Below, piece by piece: positions 24,253 to 31,765 of a stretch of 60,002 nt of DNA. The stretch's first letter is position 1; every line of letters begins with the position of its first letter. Location of the stretch: contig JACJWV010000021.1 in assembly GCA_020636915.1 (NCBI GenBank), positions 1 to 60,002 on the forward strand. Direction: 5' to 3'. This stretch comes from Nocardioides sp. (GTDB lineage Bacteria; Actinomycetota; Actinomycetes; Propionibacteriales; Nocardioidaceae). The notes beneath the pieces were generated by a model. That model worked only from the letters and a program-made list of their open reading frames with translations, did no database searches and was not told the origin of the DNA. Made by a program: the position numbers and the translations under genes.

Positions 24253-25346
24253 CGCGGTGGCGGCAACGCGTCGGTGGACTCCATCTGGTCCATGCCCGCG
24301 ACCATGAGCAGGTCGACGACGACGGAGCGCAGCTGGGCCAGGATCGCCTCGGCGGCGAGCACGTCGGAGCGGTCCACGCGCCCGGTCGCCTCGGCGATGG
24401 CCAGCAGGACCGGTTGTGCCGCGGTGGCCATCCGGTTGGCGGCGAGCTCCTCGGCGACGGCGTCCGTGGCGTCGGCGAGGTCGTGGGCGAGCAGGACGTA
24501 GGCCTTCGGCACCGGGCGCCGGTGGTAGGCGGCGACCGCGGTCTGGCGCACGAGCACCCGCGTGCTGCGCAGCGCCCGGTCGAGGGGGTCGACGAGCTCG
24601 GCCATCTTGCGCAGGTCGTCTCGGTGCCGCACCCGGAAGGGGGACGAGGTGACCACCGACAGGCCCTCGTCCGCGGCGTCCTGGAGCTCGCGGATGAGGG
24701 AGTCGGTCGACCGGGCGTCGGCGAGCAGCTCGAGGGCCCGCTCGGACTCCCCGTCGGCCATCACCTCGCCGGCCGCCCGCAGCAGCGCCGCGATCTTGCG
24801 GGCGACGACCGCCGCCTGCTCCCGGGGCCGCCGCAGGGGTGCCGCCGGCACCACCGTGGCCGCGACCAGGGCGACCGCTCCCCCGATCACCGCGTCGGTC
24901 CACCGGGTGAACGCCTGGCCCGGAGCGGCCACCAGCCCGGCGATGACGATCGACTGGACGGCTGCCTGGGTGACGAACAGCTGCCCGCTGTCGAGCAGGA
25001 ACGCCGCTGTCATCGAGAGCGCGACGATCAGCGCGATCTGCCACGCTCCTGAGCCGAGCCACACGACGAGCAGGTCGGCGAGGAAGACGCCCACGGCCAC
25101 GCCGACGGTGACCTCCGCGACCCGCCGCAACCGCTGGCCGTAGGAGGTGCCGAGCGCGACCACGGCCGCCACCGGCGCGAAGAACGGGGTGGTGTGCCCG
25201 AGCAGGTCGGCCGCGATGAACCAGGCGACCCCGGCGGCGACCGCGCACTGCCCGATCTGCCAGGACTTCGACCGCAGGCGCTGGACCCGGGCGCGCGCCG
25301 ACGTGCGGCTGCGGTCCCACATCCGGTCCAGTGGCCCCGCCTCCAT
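24249..25346 (-). CDS. FUSC-type inner membrane protein (aromatic acid exporter-like)
   Basis: The 365-aa protein has an N-terminal block of about five or six hydrophobic segments (QCAVAAGVAWFIAADLLGHTTPFFAPVAAVVAL, VTVGVAVGVFLADLLVVWLG, IALIVALSMTAAFLLD, GGAVALVAATVVP) and a long helical cytoplasmic C-terminal domain. This is the half-size ArAE/FUSC arrangement proposed to export small organic acids. It is translationally coupled to dinB. The start codon lies in the stem of an inverted repeat (25341-25367) with a purine-rich ribosome site in the loop, which may affect initiation. Confidence 0.82.
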   Translation of the reverse strand: MEAGPLDRMWDRSRTSARARVQRLRSKSWQIGQCAVAAGVAWFIAADLLGHTTPFFAPVAAVVALGTSYGQRLRRVAEVTVGVAVGVFLADLLVVWLGSGAWQIALIVALSMTAAFLLDSGQLFVTQAAVQSIVIAGLVAAPGQAFTRWTDAVIGGAVALVAATVVPAAPLRRPREQAAVVARKIAALLRAAGEVMADGESERALELLADARSTDSLIRELQDAADEGLSVVTSSPFRVRHRDDLRKMAELVDPLDRALRSTRVLVRQTAVAAYHRRPVPKAYVLLAHDLADATDAVAEELAANRMATAAQPVLLAIAEATGRVDRSDVLAAEAILAQLRSVVVDLLMVAGMDQMESTDALPPPR

Positions 25347-25367
25347 GGGCGCGATCCTCCCATGGAG
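25341..25367 (-). repeat. Inverted repeat around a start codon
   Basis: Arms CTCCATGGG (25341-25349) and CCCATGGAG (25359-25367) are perfect 9-bp complements. On the minus-strand mRNA the ATG (25346-25344) is in the 3' arm and a GGAGGA-like ribosome site is in the 5' arm and loop. Confidence 0.55.
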
Positions 25368-25369
25368 GA

Positions 25370-25388
25370 GGTCCCGTCCCGCGGGACC
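25370..25388 (-). terminator. GC-rich hairpin after the COG4705 gene
   Basis: Arms GGTCCCG (25370-25376) and CGGGACC (25382-25388) with a 5-nt loop lie 28 bp after the stop of the minus-strand membrane protein gene. No U-tract follows, as is common for actinobacterial terminators. Confidence 0.4.
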
Positions 25389-25415
25389 GTGGGCGCCGTC
25401 CGACAGGCGGCCGGC

Positions 25416-26270
25416 TCAGGAACGGTCGTGCTCGACGGCGACCCCGGGGGCGTCGGCAGCGACGTCGGGGCCGGCCGACTCGAGCTGCTCGGCGGGAGCG
25501 GCGGTGCGGTCGGCGCCGCTGATGCTGAGGTAGACCACCGTGGCAGCGATCGCGGCCAGGAACAGCAGGCTGGTGGTGAAGGTCCCGAGTCCGAGCCCGC
25601 CCTCGGATTTCGGGGAGGCGAGGAAGTCACCGATGTTGGCACCGAGGGGGCGGGTGAGGATGTAGGCGATCCAGAACGAGAACACCGGGCCCGTCACGCC
25701 GAGCTTCCAGGTCACCAAGATGCCGAGGATGAGGGCGAGCGGCAGCAGCACGGACTGGCCCGGGCCCCACCCGGTCAGCTCGATCGTCCAGTCCCCCACC
25801 GCCGTGCCGAGGGCGAAGGTGACCAGCACCGCCGTCCAGTACCAGGCCTCACGCTGGGTGGTGACGATGGTGTGGATCGACAGGGTCCGCTCCCGGGCGT
25901 ACCAGATGCTGAACACCACCGCGAGCAGGACCGAGAACAGCGTGGTGGAGAACCAGAGCGGGACATCGTGCCCGTCGGTCAGGTTGTCGGTCACGAGCGT
26001 CCCGAACACGCTGACCAGGACGACGGTCAGCCAGTAGACACCGGGAACGTACCGGTCGAGCCGGAACTGCGCGGCCAGGACGACCGCGAACGCGACACCG
26101 AAGAGGATGGTCGTGTTGGTGAGTCCGAACCCGAGGGTCTCGTTGATGTAGTCGGCGAAGCTCTCCCCGACGGTGGTGCACAGGATCTTGATGATCCAGA
26201 AGAAGACGGTCACCTCGGGGACCTTGTTCAGCATCACGCGGGCGCGACTGTGCACAGCAGAGTTCGACAT
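25416..26270 (-). CDS. COG4705 polytopic membrane protein
   Basis: The 284-aa protein has about eight to ten hydrophobic segments and the characteristic start MLNKVPEVTVFFWIIKILCTTVGESFADYINETLGFGLTNTT of the COG4705 uncharacterised membrane-anchored family, in which some members sit next to metal or oxidative-stress genes. A short acidic tail follows the last helix. ATG 26270 (MSNSAVHSRARVML) is preferred to ATG 26294 because only from there does the sequence look protein-like. No adjacent gene suggests a role. Function unknown. Confidence 0.82.
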   Translation of the reverse strand: MSNSAVHSRARVMLNKVPEVTVFFWIIKILCTTVGESFADYINETLGFGLTNTTILFGVAFAVVLAAQFRLDRYVPGVYWLTVVLVSVFGTLVTDNLTDGHDVPLWFSTTLFSVLLAVVFSIWYARERTLSIHTIVTTQREAWYWTAVLVTFALGTAVGDWTIELTGWGPGQSVLLPLALILGILVTWKLGVTGPVFSFWIAYILTRPLGANIGDFLASPKSEGGLGLGTFTTSLLFLAAIAATVVYLSISGADRTAAPAEQLESAGPDVAADAPGVAVEHDRS

Positions 26271-26333
26271 GGACCCCAGGCTCCGTCGCTCCACCTGTCA
26301 GCGACCTGACCAGGAACACCCCGGCCGCTGGGG

Positions 26334-26645
26334 TCACTGCTGGTGTGCCCAGTCCAGCGCCTGCTCGAGGTCGGCGAGGTCGCGGTACCAGGTCCGCACC
26401 TCGACCCGGCACCGCACGCGATCGAGCCGGGCGTCGTACTCCGCGCACTCGGCGCGCGCCTCGGAGTCGGTCGGCGGGAACTCACCGGAACCGTCGTAGT
26501 GCCAGATCTCGAAGCCGTTGGCCGCGTCGCCGGTCACGTCGACGATGGTGTCGGGCGGTGGCACCGGGCCGGCGGCCAGGGCTACGCCGGTGGCTCCTCC
26601 CAGGCAGGTGGCGACGACGAGGGCGATGCTGACGATCCACTTCAC
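26334..26645 (-). CDS. Small secreted protein
   Basis: This 103-aa protein has a Sec-type signal peptide (VKWIVSIALVVATCLGGATGVALAAG) and a short mature part with two cysteines (RAECAEYDARLDRVRCRVEVRTWYRDLADLEQALDWAHQQ) that may form one disulfide. GTG 26645 is chosen because the signal peptide begins there; the open frame upstream is low-complexity Arg/Pro sequence. GGAG lies 8 nt before it. No family is recognised. Confidence 0.65.
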   Translation of the reverse strand: MKWIVSIALVVATCLGGATGVALAAGPVPPPDTIVDVTGDAANGFEIWHYDGSGEFPPTDSEARAECAEYDARLDRVRCRVEVRTWYRDLADLEQALDWAHQQ

Positions 26646-26837
26646 GAGGCGACTCCGAAGGCCAGGCGCCGGCGGGTCCGACGCAGCAGTGACGCTAGGT
26701 CGGCGCACGGACGGCAGACGGCCTCGCCCGAAGGGGCGGTGGAGAACCACGATCCAACCTCCGCGGTGGACGGAAGGTGGGCTGGTCCGCTCCGGAACGA
26801 GGTTCGGCATCGGGCCGATCGGGGTACGGACCGGGGC

Positions 26838-28109
26838 GTGACGGAGGGTGTGCAGGGTCAGGCCGGCCTGCTCGACGGACGGTACCGACTCCTGGGCCGT
26901 CTCGGCTCAGGCGGCATGGGCACCGTGCACCGCGCCCACGACGAGCGTCTCGACCGCGCCGTCGCGATCAAGGTGCTCCGCAGCGACGACGACCCCGTGC
27001 ACCGCGCGCGGCTGCTCGCCGAGGCCAGGTTCGCCGGAGCTCTCCACCACCCCGGCGTCGTCCGCGTCTTCGACTACGGCGAGGCGCGGACGGCGGACGG
27101 CACCTCGCCGTACGTCGTCATGCAGCTCCTCGACGGCAGCCCGCTCTCCGACGTCCTGCGGGAGCGGGGGACCCTCCCGGCCGCCGAGGTGGCCGAGCTC
27201 GTCGCGAGCATCGCAGACGCCCTCTCGCTGGCCCACGGGGCCGGGGTCGTCCACCGCGACCTGAAGCCCTCGAACGTCCTCCTCACCCCGACCGGGCCGG
27301 TCGTGGTTGACTTCGGCGTGGCCCGCTCGGACGCCGCCGACCCGCTGACCGAGACCGGCTTCGTCGTCGGCACCGCCGACTACCTGAGCCCGGAGCAGGC
27401 GGCAGGATCCCGGGCCACCACCGCCTCCGACATCTACTCCCTCGGCGTCCTCGCCCACCAGTGCCTCAGCGGGACCTCGCCGTTCCGCCGGGAGACGCCC
27501 GTCGCGACCGCGCTGGCCCACCTGCGCGACGAGGTGCCCGAGCTGCCGGCCGGCGTGCCGACCGGGCTGCGCACGCTCCTGCGCGCCATGACGGCCCGGG
27601 CACCCGAGGACCGGCCGGACGCGGCCGAGGTCGCGGAGCGCGCCAGGGCGGCACCGACGACGGCCACCGTGGTGCTGCCGCCCATGCCCTCGGCGCCCCC
27701 TGCACCGCCCCAGGTGGTGAGCCCGTGGACGCGGCGCCGCATCGGCACGGTGGCCGTCGCCGCCTCCGCACTGGTCGCCGCGTTGACGGTCGCCGCGCTC
27801 CAGGGAGGCAACGCCGCCGCCCCGACCGCTGCCGCGGCGGACGCCGCCGCCCACGGCGCCGCGTCGGAGAAGGAGGACCGCACGACGCCGTCCCCCACCC
27901 CGACACCCTCGGCCACCCCGGTGGCGGAGTCCCGGGCCGACCACCCCGTCGCCCCGCGGCCGCACCACGCGAAGCCACACCCGAAGCCACACCCGAAGTC
28001 GCACCCGAAGCCGCACCACGACAAGCGCGGCGAGAAGCACCACGACAAGCACCAGGACAAGCACGGCCCGCCGCACGCGAAGAAGGGCCCCGGGCACGGC
28101 AGGCACTGA
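26838..28109 (+). CDS. Membrane Ser/Thr protein kinase with His/Lys-rich extracytoplasmic tail
   Basis: The 423-aa protein has an N-terminal Hanks-type kinase domain: glycine loop GSGGMG (24-29), K45, HRDLKPSN (139-146), DFG (158-160), and GTADYLSPEQ. An Ala/Pro linker and one membrane segment (about 300-320) follow. The outside part lacks PASTA repeats; instead it ends in a repetitive His/Lys/Pro tail (HPKPHPKSHPKPHH, HHDKHQDKHGPPH), which could bind metal ions or anionic polymers. GTG 26838 follows TACGGA by 7 nt. A four-copy 14-bp tandem repeat lies just after the stop. Signal and targets are unknown. Confidence 0.9.
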   Translation: MTEGVQGQAGLLDGRYRLLGRLGSGGMGTVHRAHDERLDRAVAIKVLRSDDDPVHRARLLAEARFAGALHHPGVVRVFDYGEARTADGTSPYVVMQLLDGSPLSDVLRERGTLPAAEVAELVASIADALSLAHGAGVVHRDLKPSNVLLTPTGPVVVDFGVARSDAADPLTETGFVVGTADYLSPEQAAGSRATTASDIYSLGVLAHQCLSGTSPFRRETPVATALAHLRDEVPELPAGVPTGLRTLLRAMTARAPEDRPDAAEVAERARAAPTTATVVLPPMPSAPPAPPQVVSPWTRRRIGTVAVAASALVAALTVAALQGGNAAAPTAAAADAAAHGAASEKEDRTTPSPTPTPSATPVAESRADHPVAPRPHHAKPHPKPHPKSHPKPHHDKRGEKHHDKHQDKHGPPHAKKGPGHGRH

Positions 28110-28113
28110 CCCG

Positions 28114-28169
28114 GAGCTCGGGCCGGAGAGCTCGGGCCGGAGAGCTCGGGCCGGAGAGCTCGGGCCGGA
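28114..28169 (+). repeat. Tandem repeat, four copies of a 14-bp unit
   Basis: GAGCTCGGGCCGGA is repeated four times without mismatch between the kinase stop and the wax-ester synthase start. Copy number may vary by slippage. It could terminate or attenuate transcription. Confidence 0.9.
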
Positions 28170-28234
28170 TGGTTGTGGCGACCGTCGCGACCCGTCACAC
28201 TCGGACGCCACACCGACGATCAGCAGGGGGAAGC

Positions 28235-29641
28235 GTGGTCACACCGATCGACCCGACCGGGGCGGCGTTCCTGCTCGCGGAGAACCGCAGCATGCCGATG
28301 CACGTCGGTGGACTGCAGCTGTTCGAGAAGCCGGAGGGTGCCGGGCGCGACTACGCGCGGCAGATGTACGAGGCGATGCGCGACGTCGACGAGGTCGCGC
28401 CCCTGTTCCTCAAGCGGCCCCACCGGTCCCTCTCGACGGCGGGTCAACTCGTGTGGGTCGAGGACGAGCAGTTCGACATCGAGCACCACGTGCGGCACAG
28501 CGCCCTACCGCGTCCCGGACGGGTCCGCGAGCTGCTCGAGCTCGCCGGCCGGCTGCACAGCACCCGCCTGGCCTGGGAGCGGCCGCTCTGGGAGGCCCAC
28601 GTCATCGAGGGCCTGAAGGACGGCCGCGTGGCCCTCTACACCAAGACCCACCACGCGCTGGTCGACGGGATCTCGGCGATGCGCCTGCTCCAGGGCGTGC
28701 TGTCGACCGACCCGGACAAGCGCGACATGCCGGCGCCCTGGGACGCGCGCACCCGGCGCAAGAAGCCCGTCGAGGTCACCGACGGGCCGTCGGGGAGCGT
28801 CTCGGACATCCCGGCCGCGGCCGTGCGCTCGGCGCTCGGCATCGCCTCGGAGGCAGCCGGCATGCCCGGTGCGCTGGTGAAGACGCTGACCAAGGGCGTG
28901 CGGAACGAGACGTCGTCGATCTCGCTCTACGCACCCCGCACGATCTTCAACCGCACCATCACCGGGTCGCGCCGCTTCGCCGCGCAGGACTGGCCCGTCG
29001 AGCGGCTGCGCGCCATCGGCAAGGCCACCGGGACCACGATCAACGACGTCGTGCTCGCCATGTGCAGCGGTGCGGTGCGCACCTACCTCCAGGAGCACGA
29101 CGCGCTGCCCGACTCGCCGCTGGTCGCCATGGTCCCGGTCGGACTGCGCGCCAAGGAGTCGGGCACCGCATCGACCGAGGGCGGCAACGCCATCGGCGCC
29201 GTGATGTGCCAGCTCGGCACCGACCAGGCCGACCCGGCGGACCGGCTCGAGGGCATCCACCGGTCGATGAAGGACGGCAAGGACGCCCTGTCGAGCATGA
29301 CGCCGACGCAGATCATGGCGATGAGCGCGCTGGGCCAGGCCCCGGCGATCGTGGCGCCGATCCTGCGGATGCAGGGCATCGTGCGGCCGCCGTACAACCT
29401 GATCATCAGCAACGTCCCCGGCCCGCGCACCACGCACTACTGGAACGGCGCCAAGATGGTCGGCACCTACCCGCTGTCGATCCCGATCAACGGGATGGCG
29501 CTCAACATCACGTGCACTTCGTACGACGGCAAGATGGGCTTCGGGCTGATCGGCTGCCGTCGCACGGTGCCGAGCCTCCAGCGGTTGCTCACCCACCTCG
29601 ACGACGAGGTCGCCGCGCTGGAGAAGGCCGCCGGCATCTGA
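28235..29641 (+). CDS. Wax ester synthase / diacylglycerol acyltransferase (WS/DGAT)
   Basis: The 468-aa enzyme of the WS/DGAT family makes wax esters or triacylglycerol from acyl-CoA and an alcohol or diacylglycerol, at the membrane or lipid-body surface. The active-site HHxxxDG motif is H139-H-A-L-V-D-G145. The N-terminal PIDPTGAAFLLAENRSMPMHVGGLQLF and the C-terminal block NLIISNVPGPRTTHYWNGAKMVGTYPLSIPINGMALNITCTSYDGKMGFGLIGCR are typical. GTG 28235 is preceded by AGGGGGA. It is co-oriented with the kinase gene 125 bp upstream, but the repeat array between them may separate the transcripts. It marks storage-lipid capacity. Confidence 0.93.
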   Translation: MVTPIDPTGAAFLLAENRSMPMHVGGLQLFEKPEGAGRDYARQMYEAMRDVDEVAPLFLKRPHRSLSTAGQLVWVEDEQFDIEHHVRHSALPRPGRVRELLELAGRLHSTRLAWERPLWEAHVIEGLKDGRVALYTKTHHALVDGISAMRLLQGVLSTDPDKRDMPAPWDARTRRKKPVEVTDGPSGSVSDIPAAAVRSALGIASEAAGMPGALVKTLTKGVRNETSSISLYAPRTIFNRTITGSRRFAAQDWPVERLRAIGKATGTTINDVVLAMCSGAVRTYLQEHDALPDSPLVAMVPVGLRAKESGTASTEGGNAIGAVMCQLGTDQADPADRLEGIHRSMKDGKDALSSMTPTQIMAMSALGQAPAIVAPILRMQGIVRPPYNLIISNVPGPRTTHYWNGAKMVGTYPLSIPINGMALNITCTSYDGKMGFGLIGCRRTVPSLQRLLTHLDDEVAALEKAAGI

Positions 29642-29664
29642 GCCTCCTCCGAGCCGGTCGGGGG

Positions 29665-30516
29665 TCAGCGCAGGTAGGTGCGGGCGAGGACGGCGTCGAA
29701 GGCGCGGTCGGGGAGCAGCCGGCGGGTCGCGATGATGCTGCGGGCGCCCCTGCCGGTGGCGTAGCGGGACCGCGGACGGGAGGCCGTGGCGGCCTTCACG
29801 ATGGTGCGGGCGACCGGCTTGGGACCGCTGGAGAGCACGCGGTTGTCGACGCTGGCCAGGCGCCGCGCGGCGCTGTCGGCGAGCTGCTCGTAGGCGCCGC
29901 CACGGCTGCTGTCGACGAGCCCGTCGCGGGCGATCGAGTTCCACTCGGTGAGGATGCCGGCCGGCCGGACGATCACCACGTCGATGCCGAAGGGGCGCAG
30001 CTCGACGCGGAGGCTGTCGCTGAACCCCTCGACGGCGAACTTCGTCGCGTGGTACCAGGCGCCGAACGGCTCGTAGATCACCCCGCCGATCGACGAGATG
30101 TTGATGATCCGGCCGCCGCCGTTGTGCCGCATCGCGGGCGTGACGAGCTGCGTCAGCCGCGCCAGCCCGAAGAGGTTGACCTCGAACTGGCGCCGCGCCT
30201 CGTCGATCGGCACGTCCTCCACGGCGCCGTAGGAGCCGTAGCCGGCGTTGTTGACGAGGACGTCGATCCGCCCGGTGTCCCCCAGGATCCGCTCGACCCC
30301 GGACGTCATCGACGCGTCGTCGGTGACGTCCATCCCGAACACCCGGACCCCGTCGCGTTCGAGGCCGGCCAGCCGGTCCAGGCGACGCGCCACGGCGTAC
30401 ACCTCGAAGCCCGCCCTCCGGAGGCGGCGGGCGGTCTCCTCACCGATGCCGCTGGAGCCGCCGGTCACCAGAGCGACGCGGCCGGAGCCGGCCGAGCTGT
30501 CCGAGGAGGAGGTCAT
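29665..30516 (-). CDS. Short-chain dehydrogenase/reductase
   Basis: This 283-aa classical SDR has cofactor motif TGGSSGIG (about 18-25), NNAG (89-92), S141 and Y155-H-A-T-K159. The sequence AVARRLDRLAGL after the second strand suggests NADP(H) preference (Arg instead of Asp). The C-terminal extension resembles SDRs of lipid metabolism. ATG 30516 overlaps the stop of the methyltransferase gene by 4 bp, an odd operon partner. It converges on the wax-ester synthase gene (23-bp gap). Substrate unknown. Confidence 0.88.
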   Translation of the reverse strand: MTSSSDSSAGSGRVALVTGGSSGIGEETARRLRRAGFEVYAVARRLDRLAGLERDGVRVFGMDVTDDASMTSGVERILGDTGRIDVLVNNAGYGSYGAVEDVPIDEARRQFEVNLFGLARLTQLVTPAMRHNGGGRIINISSIGGVIYEPFGAWYHATKFAVEGFSDSLRVELRPFGIDVVIVRPAGILTEWNSIARDGLVDSSRGGAYEQLADSAARRLASVDNRVLSSGPKPVARTIVKAATASRPRSRYATGRGARSIIATRRLLPDRAFDAVLARTYLR

Positions 30517-31694
30517 GCACCGATCCTGCCCTGCACCTCCTCGAGGCCGCCACCGACCGTCTCGGCGACAGCGCGCAGCCGGGCCCGGGTGATGTCGGCG
30601 ACGGTGAGCAGCCCTGCGGTGTGGGCGTTCGACCCGGGCCGGGTCGGCTCGGCCGAGTTGACGCTGAGGCAGCGCCGGGTGCCGCCGTCCGCCAGGTTCT
30701 GGAGCGCGACGGCGTGGCCGGTCGTCCCGCTCCCCGCGAAGAAGTCGAGCACCACCGCATCGTCCGGCATGGTGCCGAGGATCCGCCGCACCAGGCCGGT
30801 CGGCTTCGGCGACTCGAAGACGTGGCCGACCAGGTCCTTGAGCTCCTGCACGGCGGTGTCGGTCGACCCCACCTCCTCGGCGAGCCAGATCGTGCGGAGC
30901 TTCTTGCGGCGGCCACCGGGGACGTCGTCGCGGTGCAACCAGTCGCGCTGGAACACGTCCACCCGCTCCCCCAGCCGCCCCTGCACGCGCCGGCAGACCA
31001 GGTCGTCGGCCCGTTCGTCGATGAGCGGGCGGCTCCACCGCCACACGGCCGGCCGGCCGTCGCCGAAGACCGGCCCGATCTCCACGGCGCCATCGAAGGG
31101 AGTCGTGCCGACCCGACCGCTCTCCGGGTCGCCCCAGACCGTGAAGTGCAGCGTGGGTGCGGTGACGGGGTTGAACTTCTTGTTGGTGTTGCGCAGCGGC
31201 AGGTGGCGGAACCGGCGCCCGTCGGCCACGGCGAGCGGGAAGTCCCGCGGGTCGACGGCGTCCGGCGAGGTGGCGTCGAGCACGCAGCGCCGGGCGTCGC
31301 GAGCGTAGACGAGCAGGTACTCGTGGCTGGTCGCGAAGCCGCGGCCGAGCTGGCGTCCCTTGGGGTTGAGGTTGACCACGACCTGCGCGAGGAGGTTCTG
31401 CTCGCCGTACACCTCGTCCATGAGCAGCCGCAGGTGGGCGACCTCGTGGTCGTCGATGCTGACCCAGATCGCCCCGGTCTCCGCCAGCACCTCCCGGGCG
31501 GCGACGAGCCGGGGGCGCATCATCGCGAGCCAGTGCGCGTGACCGCGGAAGTCGTCGCGGTAGGCGAACTCGTTGCCGGTGTTGTACGGCGGGTCGATGT
31601 AGACCAGGTCGACCGGACCGCCCACCAGGTCCGGCACGGTGGGCAGGACGTCGAGGTTGTCGCCCTCGACGAAGGTGTTCCACGGCCCCGCCAC
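30513..31694 (-). CDS. Orphan DNA methyltransferase (beta-class, DPPY)
   Basis: The 393-aa protein has DPPY at residues 34-37 (DLVYIDPPYNTGNEFAYRDDF) before FAGSGTTGHA near residue 325, the order of beta-class amino-methyltransferases such as type III Mod subunits. DPPY points to N6-adenine or N4-cytosine methylation. The central target-recognition region is about 200 residues. No restriction subunit lies in the window, so it is solitary, and it is coupled to an SDR gene. TAGGTT lies 6 nt before GTG 31694, indicating a leaderless start. It could regulate gene expression or be a remnant or anti-restriction enzyme. Confidence 0.85.
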   Translation of the reverse strand: MAGPWNTFVEGDNLDVLPTVPDLVGGPVDLVYIDPPYNTGNEFAYRDDFRGHAHWLAMMRPRLVAAREVLAETGAIWVSIDDHEVAHLRLLMDEVYGEQNLLAQVVVNLNPKGRQLGRGFATSHEYLLVYARDARRCVLDATSPDAVDPRDFPLAVADGRRFRHLPLRNTNKKFNPVTAPTLHFTVWGDPESGRVGTTPFDGAVEIGPVFGDGRPAVWRWSRPLIDERADDLVCRRVQGRLGERVDVFQRDWLHRDDVPGGRRKKLRTIWLAEEVGSTDTAVQELKDLVGHVFESPKPTGLVRRILGTMPDDAVVLDFFAGSGTTGHAVALQNLADGGTRRCLSVNSAEPTRPGSNAHTAGLLTVADITRARLRAVAETVGGGLEEVQGRIGA

Positions 31695-31700
31695 AGCGCC

Positions 31701-31706
31701 AACCTA
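31701..31706 (-). promoter_or_regulatory. Leaderless-type -10 (TAGGTT)
   Basis: Minus-strand TAGGTT, 6 nt before GTG 31694. Confidence 0.55.
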
Positions 31707-31765
31707 GTGGCCCCAAGCCGACGGATGAGTAACCCCGGGATCCGGAGCGCCGTTGACACGACACC

